Made by a program: the position numbers and the translations under genes
DNA from: Carettochelys insculpta
Taxonomy: Eukaryota > Chordata > Testudines > Carettochelyidae
Length of the DNA: 64,000 nt
Assembly: GCF_033958435.1 (NCBI RefSeq)
Contig: NC_134138.1
Coordinates: 9,436,001 to 9,500,000 of the forward strand
Direction of reading: 5' to 3'
Notes under the pieces: model-generated
What the model saw: only the letters and a program-made list of their open reading frames with translations
What the model was told of the DNA's origin: nothing
Database searches by the model: none
Part shown: positions 1 to 9,665 of the stretch, one piece after another
Numbering within the stretch: position 1 is the stretch's first letter
Layout of the letters: every line of letters begins with the position of its first letter

Positions 1-1444
1 TGGGAGTGCAGGAGCAGCACACACCCCCACATGCATGGAAGGAAGGAAGACGCGCATGGAACTCTGAGCGAGAGGCTGTTACCTAGGAAATCGTTACAGC
101 CAGTCATGAGGTTGGAGGAGGGAGAGGGTTGGGAGGAGAAAATCAAGCCACCACAACAGTCGCTGAGATCAAATGCAGCAACCTGAGGTTCCAGGCCTGC
201 AATGCTGTGACAGCACCTACAACAGGCACTCAGGGAATGGGTGTTAGATTTATAAGTGCTAATCTAAACCAACAGCCAGAGAGACTTAAATCCTTTGTGC
301 ACAAAACAAGCATAGTCCAGGCAACAGCAATGCAAGCCTCTTTTCAAGTGCCTCCTGCCAACTTGCTTCAAACCTGGCCAAGGCTGGTCGCCTCTGGGCT
401 GTAAGAGTAGTCTTGTGGTTAGAACAGTCCTTGGCTACACTGCTGGGTGATTCTGGTTTGCACCAAGGCTGGTTGTGGCTTTATGAGTTAAGACCTGTCC
501 ACTCTAGAAAATGCCCAACCCACATAGTCTCGAGCCAGATCTTCTCCCTCAGTTCCAGAGGTGTTTGGTTGTGGGCGAGTGGTCTCTAGTCTCCTGGGAC
601 CACCCACTCATTGGCCAAGCACCTATCAGAGGGTGACAACTTTTGGTCTCTAGCAGAATCAACCTGTACCGATGACCAGGCAAGAGGTGAAGGCAGGGAG
701 AGTTTCCTCCTAGTTAAGACTGCCAGGAAAACGATTTCCTCCTGACCTGGTCTGGCTGCCTGTCCCCTCAGTGACTCTTCAGTTTGATTAATATCAGCTT
801 GTCCATCTGGGCCACCATTGTAGGACTCGCTGCTTGCTGGGCTTGAGCTCAGATTCCCTTGAGTCAGGAACCCTGTACCACTGACCCAGCCTGACTCCCT
901 GGGATGGAGCCTCAGCAAGGGGGCATCATGGTAATTCCACTGACTTCACTCCACAAGTTTTTGTGGAAAAGAAAGGCAGCTCAGGTCCACAGGGCTCCTG
1001 TCTTGAGCCGGGGCACAGCTGTTTCTTTGTGGGATCATTTTTGGCCCCTCTCTTTTATATGCTCCACTGTCATTCCCAGTCCTGTACACTGACCCTGGTA
1101 CAAGAAAGTGTGAATTCCAGAGCTCAGGGTATGCAGCCCTGGGGATAAACTGAACAGAACAACTGAATGATGAGCTAAGGACTGTATTTGCTGAGCCAAT
1201 CAGACATCCTTAGACAAATTCATAACACAGTGAAACACCCACTCACAAGCCCTAACCACCCAAGATCACCTGCTGCTCTGAAAAGTACCCCACGTGACCC
1301 CCGGACATGACAAACCATCCCTGCAACAAGGCAAAATGCCCTATCATGAGATCTTGTTGCAACACCCTACCCATGAGGTGATCACACTCTGACGGGTACC
1401 TACAGCCAGTTCCCTTCACATTTGTGTGCCCCAAAACTCATTAT
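1..1444. other. Unassigned sequence, no gene seen
   Basis: I recognise no repeat family, exon or RNA gene here. The open frames are short, overlap one another on both strands and carry no motif I know. Confidence 0.5.
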
Positions 1445-1634
1445 AATGAGGGTAGTGAAGCACTGGAATGTGCTATCTAGAGAGGTGGGAGAATCTCCAG
1501 AGGTTTTTAAGTTCCAGGTTGACAAAGCCCTGGCTGGGATGATTTAGTTAGGGTTGATGCTGCTTTGGGCAGACAGCTGGACTCTATGACTTCCTGAGGT
1601 CCCTTCCAGTCCTGGGAGTCTATGATTCCATGAA
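1445..1634 (+). mobile_element. CR1 LINE 3' end
   Basis: The plus strand reads as the C-terminal coding tail and 3' UTR of CR1: a degraded version of the conserved stretch around HWN-LPREVVESP, then the phrase resembling gacttcctgaggtcccttcc, then a terminal gattctatgattcc-like repeat. Only the last 190 bp remain, as is usual for 5'-truncated CR1 copies. Confidence 0.8.
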
Positions 1635-2742
1635 CCCACAATAATTTCTCTCTGCAACAAAGCTTGCAGGATTCACCACAATCAGATCTCACCACAGTGG
1701 AAAAAAGGTATGATACCAAAGGTATGCTGGGAGTGGTCCCACACTGGGTCCAACAGGAGGGTCCCTGTGACAGCTCTGGAAGGAGGATTTCAGCCGCAGA
1801 AACGTTCCTTGAACATGCTGCGTCAAGGAGCTGTGTGGGGGGTGTGGGAGTATGAAACTCGGAGAGCTGAAATCCTTCACCTTGCTTTTCAAGCATTTCA
1901 ATAGGGGCAGCCAATGTGAGCGGAGGTGGGGGTGGGGGAAGAATGCTGCTGACAGGTTTCATTGTCGGAGCCCTGCAGTCAGTCATTCTCATACAGCAGT
2001 ACATTAGGAAAACAAATAAAAGAGGACGTTTAAAAAAGAAATTTTTAAACTGCACAACGCACAAATATCCCTTCTCCAGCCACTGAAGTGCTGCGGGGAA
2101 GGGATGAGGGCTGGTTGCCGGCACATTTCCCGTGTCCGCCTCCCCACCGGGCCTTTGTGGCTCTTTGAAAGAAAAAGGATGTTGTGGACAAAAAGGACCA
2201 AACTGCCGGGGCGGAGAGGCAGTGGGGGAGGGGGAGAGGAAGGAGAAGGAAATAATAAGGGACACACAAATGGCTGCAAACAGTAATGGGGATCGAAATG
2301 TTCCAGCCCCTTGTTCGATCGCTTTTCTCCTTTCCCAAGCAGGTTGTTGATGAGCGGCCAAAGGGAAATTTCAGTGGTAACTGAGGTGGGAGGAGGCAGG
2401 GATGGCATGATGCGGGCACTCAAGTGTGCTGCTCTGGGACAGACCAAGCACAAGGAAAACAGGGAGGCCTTGTTACTGCACAAGGACCATTGCCATTGGC
2501 TTTGTTGGCGCAAACTGGCTACTCCACATTCTCCACTGTGTAGTGAGGGACTGGTCCCTGCAGGAGATCTTGGGAGCCCTCCTGGAGCTGCATCAGCATA
2601 GTGCGGTCATCTCAGGGATCCCTGAAAACTTTCAAGAGCAACGTGGCCTTGGAAGCCAGGTCTGTAAATTAGAGTCCTGATTCTGCACTCACACCCACAT
2701 AAGGGCTCTGCTCAACAAAGCCCTTCAGCCTGTGCTTAATTC
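1635..2742. other. Unique DNA with a possible conserved noncoding block
   Basis: I see no repeat family. The part from about 2030 to 2400 is low in repeats, keeps several CpGs (for example gatcgaaatg and ttcgatcgct) and has a purine-rich tract near 2215-2260. The 284-codon minus-strand frame at 1507-2361 has low-complexity proline and serine content, begins inside a CR1 tail and matches no family I know, so I do not call it a gene. Confidence 0.3.
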
Positions 2743-3420
2743 ATAGTATCATAGAGTCACAGAACACCAGAACTGGAAGGAACCTTGAGAGGTCATTGAG
2801 TCCAGTTCCCTGCTCTAACGGCAGGACTGAGCACCACCTAGATATCCCTGACAGATGTTTATCTAACTTGCTCCTAAATATCTCCAGTGATGGAGATTCC
2901 ACAACCTCTGTAAGCAATCTATTCCAGACACCCAAACTAAACCTCCCTTGCTGCCGTTTAAGACCACTGCTTCTTGTCCTACCCTCAGAGGTTAAGAAGA
3001 ATAATTTTTCTCCCTCCTCTTTATAACAACCTTCTAGGTACTTGAAGCTGTTTTCATGTCCCCTCGCAGTCTTCTCTTTTCCTAGCTAAACAAACCTAAT
3101 TCTTTCAGTCACCCCTCATAGGTCATGTTCTCTAGACCTTTAATCATTTTTGCTGCTTTTCTTTGGACCATCTCCAATTTCTTCACATCTTTCTTGAAAC
3201 TGTGGAAGCCAGAACTGGACACAGTTCTCCAAATGAGGCCAAATCAGCACAGAGCAGAAGGGAAGAATGACTTCTCGTACCTTGCTTATGACACTGCTGC
3301 TAATGCATCCCAGAATGGTGTTTCTTTTTTTTTTCAACAATGTCACACTTTTGACTAATATTTAGTGTGTGGTCCACAACGACCCCTAAACTCCTTTCTG
3401 CAGTACTCCTTCCTAGACAA

Positions 3421-3486
3421 ATAACAAGCAGTCCTGTGGCACCTTAAAGACTAACAAATTTATTAGGTAATCAGCTTTTCTTGAGA
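3421..3486 (+). mobile_element. Short hairpin-repeat insertion with 11-bp target duplication
   Basis: This fragment contains the family's core phrase (gcagtcctgtggcacctt, then aaagactaacaaattt). It is flanked by ttcctagacaa at 3410-3420 and again at 3487-3497. The CR1 text is continuous once one copy of the duplication and the insert are removed. The duplication length suits target-primed retroposition. Confidence 0.75.
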
Positions 3487-3579
3487 TTCCTAGACAATCA
3501 TGTCCCATTTTGTATGTGAGAAACTAATTGGTCTTTCTCAAGTGGAGTACTTTGCATTTGTCCTTATTGAACTTCATCC

Positions 3580-3995
3580 ACAGAATCACAGGACTGGAAG
3601 GGACCTCAGGAGGTCATCTAGTCCAGCCCCCTGCTTCAGTCAGGATCAACCCCCACTAAGTCATCCCAGCCAGGACCCTGTCCAGCCGGGACTTAAAAAC
3701 CTCAAGGGATGGAGAATCTACCACTTTTCTGGGCAACGCATTCTAATGCTTCACCAGCTGCCTAGTGAACTAGTTTTTCCTAATATCTAACCTACACCTC
3801 TCCCTCTTCAACTTCAGACCATTACTCCTTGTTCTGCCATCTGATGCCACTGAGAACAGTTTCTCACCCTCCTTTTTAGAGCTCCCCTTCAGGAAGTTGA
3901 AGGCTGCTATTAAATCACCTCTAAGTCTTCTCTTCTGTAAACTAAACAAGCCCAAATCCCTCAGCCTATCCTCATAGGTCTTGTGCTCTAGACCC
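3580..3995 (-). mobile_element. CR1 LINE 3' end nested in an older CR1
   Basis: This is a different CR1 subfamily tail (cagaatcacaggactggaag at its 3' end) on the same strand as its host. It encodes the C-terminal stretch resembling [20 protein letters not shown] on the minus strand. The host resumes right after it. The flanks ttcatcc and ttatccc may be a short diverged target duplication. Confidence 0.75.
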
Positions 3996-4140
3996 TTATC
4001 CCATTTACCTCAGGTCACTTCTCCAGTTTGTCTAGATCATGTTGAATTATGACCCTATCCTCCAAACCACTTGCAACCTCTCCCAGCTTGGTATCATCTG
4101 CAAACTTTGTAAACATAATTCCTGTTACTATTATGTGGCT

Positions 4141-4662
4141 AAACAGTTGTAACTATCAGCAAATATGTCACAAAGGCAGAGAACTCTTCTCTTATTCCAA
4201 GGTACAATCTCTCCAGGTCATAGGAGTAGGGCAGTAGGGGGGAAAGTTGTTGTATCTATTGTATTTAATCTCTCTTTCAGAGCCCTGTGTACTGCCTCAA
4301 TCCTCAGATCTCTTAGCCAAGCACAAAACTATCTCATTCAGCAGCACGAAACAGCTCTGAGCACCTGCCAACAAGAAATTGCATTTGATTGGTTTGTTTT
4401 TACCTTCAGGTTTTTTTATGTTTATCTCTTGTTTGGGGAACAGTTTGCTCTACACAAACAGATTGGCACCATGGCTCTTTTAGGGTACGTCTCTACTTAC
4501 CCAGTGTTCAACACACCGTGATCCATCCTCTGAAGTTTGATTTTGCCATGTCTGTGAAGACCCAGCAAAATCGATCTCTCTGGACTTGGCTGTCAACCCA
4601 GGTTCATGTGGAGCAAGGGACATCAGCAAGAGCCTGAAAAGCCCTGATCTTCACTAGGGAAC
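4141..4662. other. Mostly unassigned; possible MITE end near 4484
   Basis: Text near 4480 (tagggtacgtctctacttac) resembles the terminus of the GGGTACGTCTACAC-type inverted-repeat elements, but I cannot find a matching right end. Nothing else is recognised. Confidence 0.3.
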
Positions 4663-4760
4663 ATGCATCTCATGAAGTGGGTCTTTGCCCATGAAAGTTT
4701 ATGTGCCAATAAATCTGTGAGGTGTCGGAGGACTCCTTCTTGTTTTTACTAACGAACAAA
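4663..4760 (-). mobile_element. Hairpin retroposon unit (diverged)
   Basis: The plus strand reads catgaagtgggtctttgccc followed by atgaaagtttatg, the antisense side of the dispersed hairpin repeat. The 3' part is more diverged. The first base of the CTGATGA box is altered (CTCATGA). Confidence 0.6.
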
Positions 4761-4784
4761 GTCTATCCTGATACGTCAATTCTA

Positions 4785-4917
4785 GCTACACTGAAGAAGT
4801 GGGTCTGCCCCACAAAAGCTCATCACCTAATAAATTATTTTGTTAGTCTTTAAAGTGTTACATAACTGCTGGTTTGTTTTGTTGGAATACAGACTAACAC
4901 AGCAACCTCTCTATTAC
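4785..4917 (-). mobile_element. Hairpin retroposon unit, second subfamily
   Basis: The plus strand has CTGAAGA, then a hairpin GTGGG/CCCAC with a different loop, then AAAA in place of GAAA, then gctcatcacctaataaatta. It ends near a degraded form of the terminal gctaccTCTCTGATA phrase. Another subfamily member lies at 57162-57262. Confidence 0.7.
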
Positions 4918-5325
4918 TGTAAATTTCAAAGTCATGAAACGAATTTGTGAGCCATGTCATTTAGATGTTGATGGTTCAGTAGATTAAATTGTTCCTGCTG
5001 AGTCACTGTTGGAACAATATTCAGCATTACATGTAGGGACAAAGTGCTACTGGCTTTCTAATGACAAAACTCAAAGTGAGGGTCTTGGGCGCTTCTAGTC
5101 AATAAAAACTTCTTCGTATGAAGGCTCTGAATTGCCAGGGAACAAGGTGAGCACTGACTTGTTTGAATATCGGTTTTACTGATTCTTTCAGTAACCCACA
5201 AAGCATAGCTCAGGACAGAGCTGTGTTTTCAGAAGACTGTAGGAGTAAGTGCTGCGAGAGAGCAGTGGAAGTCTTCTCTCAATGTCTCATTTGTTGCTGT
5301 TTATGAAAAAGGAGAGTCTATAACT
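4918..5325. other. Unassigned sequence
   Basis: No recognisable repeat, exon or RNA gene. Confidence 0.4.
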
Positions 5326-5328
5326 TTA

Positions 5329-5682
5329 GGGCATGTCTACACTAGCCCCCTCCTTCAAAGGGGACAAGTAAATGAGCCCGATCGGAGAATAGCAATGAGG
5401 TGCCACACTGCATATGCAGCACCTCATTAACATAGTTCCCACCATGTGAACTTTGAAGTTGCTAACTTCGAAGTGGTGGCAAGTGGTGTAGCCGTGGGCA
5501 CTTCAAAGTACGTGCGCAACTTTGAAGTTCCCTTACTCCCAAAACATTAGCAACTTCAAAGTTTGCACGGCAGGAATTATGCTAATGAGGTGCAGCATAT
5601 GCAGTGTGGCACCTCATTGCTATTCTCTGATCGAGCTCATTTACATGCCCTCTTTGAAGGAGGGGCTAGTGTAGACAAGCCC
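5329..5682. mobile_element. Fold-back MITE, 354 bp, TSD TTA
   Basis: The termini are GGGCATGTCTACACTAGCC and, inverted, GGGCTTGTCTACACTAGCC. The pairing continues inward for roughly 150 bp (about 5329-5478 with 5533-5682), so the element can fold on itself almost entirely. TTA occurs at 5326-5328 and 5683-5685 as a 3-bp target duplication. Terminus style and 3-bp duplication suit a non-autonomous PIF/Harbinger-like element. There is no transposase. Confidence 0.85.
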
Positions 5683-5685
5683 TTA

Positions 5686-6157
5686 TAGACTACAGTCATA
5701 GAGCTCAACATCCGAAAAGAACGGCAGTGGCTGTCAACTATTCCAGATTTCTCTCTCTCTCTCTTTCTTTCAGGAGTCTGCTTTTGTCCTGAGTTCCCCC
5801 AGGTTTTACCTCACTTAAAAACTATGTGCATACAAAAGCAACTCCCAAAGCCCCACAAAAGTGTCATAGCACACAAGTACTGAAAAATTGTTCATTTTCT
5901 CCTTTTTGCACTATCACTATAAAATAAACCAATTGGATCATAAATATTGAAGTTACATTTCAATATATAGTTTACAGAGCAGCATAAAAAAGTCTTGTAT
6001 AAAAAATTTATTTTGTGGTGACTTCACTGGTGCTTTTTGGGTGGGCTATTGTAAAGCGAGGCTGTAACACTCTGTATCCCTAATTCACTTGAGGGATAAC
6101 TCTGATATGTTGTGTGCAAAATATGCTTTGTTAGGTATCATTCTTAAAAGGCTTAAT
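5686..6157. other. Unassigned, AT-rich
   Basis: Contains a CT microsatellite at about 5750-5772. No gene or family recognised. Confidence 0.4.
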
Positions 6158-6381
6158 CAGAGGTGGAAAAAAGTACCCAAAAAGGTTTACTTGAGTAAAA
6201 GTACAGCTGTTTGATGAGGGGAGTGTACTTAAGTACAAGCCATCAGTGTCCCTCTTGAAAATTACTTGAGTAAAAGCACGCGCACACACACACACTACAT
6301 CTTGATTTTACTGAAATATCCAAAAGTGAAAGCAGCTGCACTTTTTCTCAAGTAACTTTTTGGGTACTTTTTCCACCTCTG
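6158..6381. mobile_element. hAT-like MITE, 224 bp, long terminal inverted repeats
   Basis: The ends are CAGAGGTGGAAAAA and, inverted, the same; the match runs for about 48 bp with a few one-base differences (through ACTTGAG and AAAGT to CAGCT). CAGNGGTGG-type ends with the GTACTT and ACTTAAGT motifs are typical of hAT MITEs widespread in fish. The 8-bp flanks do not match well, so the duplication is eroded or absent. Confidence 0.8.
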
Positions 6382-6875
6382 TTGAATATTAGCTTCCTGT
6401 CAAGCTGCCTATGCCAGTATCATATATTGTGACAGAGTCCACATAACTCCTGGGGCCCAGTCTTCTGCTCAGGCCACAGTCCCACAACGTGGGGCCCAGT
6501 TGCCCCTGCCAGAGGGCCAGGCTTTGGTTCCAACTCCCAAAGTGCAGCAGACAAGAGCTCCACCTGATTCAAACAGAATCAGTCCCCACTTTCCTCAGCC
6601 TTTGGCTAAGCTCTCCGATTACTTGCAGGGGGCTATTCTCCAGCTCTGGAGTGAATATCTGCGGTCTCTAACTCCCTCTAAACACCAACCTCCTCCTACA
6701 CTCCCCCCCGGGCCCTACGGGGGGGGGGGGGGGAGGTTTTTAAGGCAGCCTTAAGTGGAACCAGCAGGCCCTCACTAATTTAGGGCAGCCTGTTCCCCAG
6801 CTGCTCCCACTCTGCCGATTGCCAGGGCTGCAGCCAGCTGCTTTCCCTCTTGTAAGTTGCTCCCCTGGTCTCATG
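6382..6875. other. Unassigned sequence around the G tract
   Basis: No gene or repeat family recognised apart from the G run. Confidence 0.4.
6719..6733 (+). repeat. Homopolymer of 15 G
   Basis: A run of 15 G follows a C-rich stretch (ctcccccccgggccctac). The C and G runs could pair as a hairpin or support a G-quadruplex. It could also be an assembly weak point. Confidence 0.8.
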
Positions 6876-7304
6876 GGCTGCATCTACACTAGCAAATTCT
6901 TTTGAAAGATTTTTCAAAAGAAGGGGGCTCTTTCGAAAGAGCCCATGGGGCATCTACACCCTAAAAGCACTCTATCGAAAGTAACGCATAAGAACGTGGC
7001 CCTCCTTTCAAAATCGCCCTTCCTTTCCCGTTTCAGGAAGAGCACCCCTTTTCAAAAGCTTCTTTCAAAAGAGAACGTGCTTAGATGTTCCACAGGCCCC
7101 TTCTTTCAAAAGAACAGTCTTCATTTTTGATCCCCAGCCTGGTTTTTTGGAAAGAGCCGGGGCTGTGTGGATGCTCTCTTTCGAAACAGCAGCTCTTTTG
7201 ATCCGCTTCTTTGTGTGTGGACGCACTCCTGCGACAGAAGTTCTTTCGGAAGAGATCTTCCAGAAGAGCGGCTTTTGAAAGCTCTCTGTAGTATAGACGT
7301 AACC
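6876..7304. mobile_element. MITE with TTTCGAAAG motifs
   Basis: It starts GGCTGCATCTACACTAGC and ends in the inverse of GGTTACGTCTATACTAC. The interior is full of ctttcgaaag and cttttgaaag words. It is the same family as 25138-25577 and 38306-38751. The flanking 3-mers do not match. Confidence 0.75.
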
Positions 7305-7454
7305 GCCTTGTCACAATATGGAATTAAAAAGTTTTGGCTGTGGATGGGCTACTGAAACATATGGTGATGTTGGGAACATCCACAAGCACAAGTGCAGTAA
7401 TAATAAGGCCAAACAATTTTGCTGACCTACTGAGGAAATACACATACTCACAAG

Positions 7455-7651
7455 CAGTGTTCTCTCAATTTTTTTTCCATCCATGGGTGGAATAAATTTT
7501 TATGTGCACTGAAGCATGTGTGGATGTGCACCACCGGTAAGAACACATGTTGCCCATTATGGGGGGCTGTGGGTGCTCTGCTCATCAGCTGGCTGGCATC
7601 TGAATCTCTCCTGGGGGGCCACCCAAAGCAAGCACTTTACAGGGAACGCTG
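7455..7651. mobile_element. hAT-like non-autonomous element with 8-bp TSD
   Basis: The left end is CAGTGTTCTCTC and the right end is the inverse of CAGCGTTCCCTG. The 8-bp flanks are ctcacaag (7447-7454) and ctcgcaag (7652-7659), one mismatch apart, as expected for hAT. Related copies lie at 15044-15240, 51116-51240 and, inverted, 62151-62346. Confidence 0.8.
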
Positions 7652-8426
7652 CTCGCAAGGATTATCCCAGAAACTGGATGCAGCAGAACCTCTCAGAGAT
7701 AACCTCACACCAGAGTCATCCATTCAAGGAGGCTGTCCCCTCCACTGCAGTTCGGGGTCCCCATGGGGCCCAGAGAGGTGTAAGGGTTACTGGGGAGGGC
7801 CTAGCACCAGAAGCAAGGGTAGGGCCCTCCCCTGCAGTCACCAGCAGTGGTGGAAGCCGGGGAGGCTGCGCAAACCAGCCCCATCCTGCTCCACTCTGCC
7901 GTCTCCCAGCCCAGTTGCTCCAATTCACCTCAGCAGCAGAAAGCTGAGTGCCCTGGCCCCAGCCTGGTCCACTCCGCTCCACTCCCCCAGGTGACATGGC
8001 TGGGAGCAGGTTTTGCGGAATGGTGGGTTGGAGATGGGTGACTCTGCTTCCTGCCTTCACAGTGAGGGGGGCGGGGTTTGAGGGGCCTGACTCCTGCCGC
8101 TGAGTCGCATCACTTGGGGGAAGGGATGGAATTATCCCCCACTTTCACTATGGTGATGGGCAGCAGAACAACACATCTGGGAACAGGGAGGTAGAGGAGT
8201 AGACCTATCAGGTCACTCTGCTTCCCACAGTGAACGTGAGGGAGGCAGCCCTGCAGCCAGCTCCAGCCCCACTCCACCAGTAAAATCCCCCATGTTCCGT
8301 CACTCCGGGCATGACTTTAGGCAAGGGGTGCACTGGGGAGAATGGGGACAGAGCAGGGCCAGAAAGATGTGGTGTGGGGTTGGAGCAGTGGCAAGAAGAG
8401 GCAGGGCAGGGCCTGGGGGGTGCCAT
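7652..8426. other. GC-rich unassigned sequence
   Basis: Open frames of 114 to 158 codons overlap on both strands, as expected for GC-rich noncoding DNA. I see no domain. Confidence 0.4.
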
Positions 8427-9665
8427 AGAATCATAGAATCATAGAACACTAGGACTGGACGGGACCTCGAGAGGCCATCGAGTCCAGCCCCCTGCCCCGA
8501 TGGCAGGACCAAGTACTATCTAAACCATCCCTGATAGACATCTATCTAACCTGTTCTTAAATATCTGCAGCGATGGAGATTCCACAACCTCCCTTGGCAA
8601 TTTATTCCACTGTGTGACCACCCTGACAGTTAGGAACTTTTTCCTAATGTCCAACCTAAACCTCCCTTGCTGCAGTTTAAGTCCATTGCCTCTTGTTCTA
8701 TCCTCAGAGGCCAAGAAGAACAAGTTTTCTCCTTCCTCCTTATGACTCCCTTTTAGATACCTGAAGATCGCTATCATGTCTCCCCTCAATCTTCTCTTTT
8801 CCAAACTAAACAAGCCCAATTCTTTCAACCTTTTTTCATAGGTCACATCCTCTAAACCTGTAATCATTCTTGTTGCTCTTCTCTGGACCCTCCCTTGTTT
8901 CTCCACATCTTTTTTGAACTGCGGTGCCCAGAACTGGACACAATACTCCAGCTGAGGCCTAACCAGCGCAGAGTAGAGCGGAAGAATGACTTCTTGTGTT
9001 TTGTTCACAACACACCTGTTAATGCATCCCAGAATCATGTTTGCTTTTTTTGCAACAGCATCACACCGTTGACTCATATTTAGCTTGTGGTCCACTATAA
9101 CCCCTATATCCCTTTCTGCTGTAGTCATTCCTAGACAGTCTCTCCCCATTCTGTATGTGTGAAGCTGATTGTTCCTTCCTAAGTGGAGCACTTTGCATTT
9201 GCCCTTATTAACCTTCATCCTGTTTACCTCAGACCATTTCTCCAATTTATCCAGATCATTTTGAATTATGACCCTATCCTCCAAAGTAGTCGCAACCCCT
9301 CCCAGCTTGGTATCATCTGCAAACTTAATAAGTGTACTTTTTATGCCATTATCTAAATCATTGATGAAGACATTGAATATAACTGGTCCTAACACAGACC
9401 CCTGTGGAACCCCACTTTTTATACTTTTCCAGCAGGATTGAGAACCATTAAGAACTACTCTCTGGGTGCGGTTATCTAGCCAGTTATGCACCCACCTTAG
9501 AGTAGACTCATCTAAATTGTAGTTGCCTAGTTTTTTGATAAGAGTATCATGAGAGACCGTATCAAATGCTTTACTAAAGTCTAGGTAGACCACATCTACC
9601 GCTTCTCCCCTATCCACAAGGCTCGTTATCCTATCCTGCACTCCCTTAGGGACAGCCCTGCACCA
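8427..9665 (-). mobile_element. CR1 LINE, 5'-truncated, RT domain and complete 3' end
   Basis: On the minus strand the element ends at 8427 with three copies of the catagaat repeat unit. It covers the RT palm, thumb and C-terminal region plus the short 3' UTR. It starts abruptly near 9665 within the RT domain, so the endonuclease and ORF1 are missing. Other CR1 copies in the window align to parts of this one, which makes it the best local reference. Confidence 0.9.
8520..9641 (-). CDS. CR1 ORF2 fragment: reverse transcriptase, open for 373 codons
   Basis: This is the RT and C-terminal part of the CR1 polyprotein, which copies LINE RNA into DNA at a nicked chromosomal target. Motif A is visible as LDFSKAFDTVS (Asp at residues 21 and 27), followed by SGVPQGSVLGP near 76-86 and the catalytic FADD at 107-110. 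The C-terminal stretch GLFSLEKRRLRGDMI leads to the tail with LPREVVESPSL. There is no stop or frameshift inside. A full CR1 ORF2 is about 900-1000 residues and begins with an APE-type endonuclease, absent here because of 5' truncation. The Met start is only the first ATG in the remnant, not a true start. There is no promoter, so it is unlikely to be expressed as a functional protein. Confidence 0.85.
   Translation of the reverse strand: MQDRITSLVDRGEAVDVVYLDFSKAFDTVSHDTLIKKLGNYNLDESTLRWVHNWLDNRTQRVVLNGSQSCWKSIKSGVPQGSVLGPVIFNVFINDLDNGIKSTLIKFADDTKLGGVATTLEDRVIIQNDLDKLEKWSEVNRMKVNKGKCKVLHLGRNNQLHTYRMGRDCLGMTTAERDIGVIVDHKLNMSQRCDAVAKKANMILGCINRCVVNKTQEVILPLYSALVRPQLEYCVQFWAPQFKKDVEKQGRVQRRATRMITGLEDVTYEKRLKELGLFSLEKRRLRGDMIAIFRYLKGSHKEEGENLFFLASEDRTRGNGLKLQQGRFRLDIRKKFLTVRVVTQWNKLPREVVESPSLQIFKNRLDRCLSGMV

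Larger units (their letters stand above)
2743..4140 (-). mobile_element. CR1 LINE, RT and 3' end, with two later insertions
   Basis: On the minus strand this is the RT C-terminal half and 3' end of a CR1. The 3' UTR end lies at about 2743 (catagtatcatagagtcaca). The coding part is split twice. A 66-bp hairpin-repeat fragment sits at 3421-3486. A second CR1 tail sits at about 3580-3995. The older copy then resumes at about 4001 with text equivalent to that at 9222 in the 8.4-9.7 kb CR1. Frames are broken throughout, so this is a dead copy. Confidence 0.8.

Noticed and set aside
1507..2361. 284-codon minus-strand frame as a gene
   Set aside because: It starts within a CR1 tail, is low in complexity, has many overlapping frames on both strands and shows no domain.
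7516..8060. Overlapping frames of 143, 158 and 114 codons as exons
   Set aside because: The left part lies inside a hAT-like element, and the frames overlap on both strands in GC-rich DNA.
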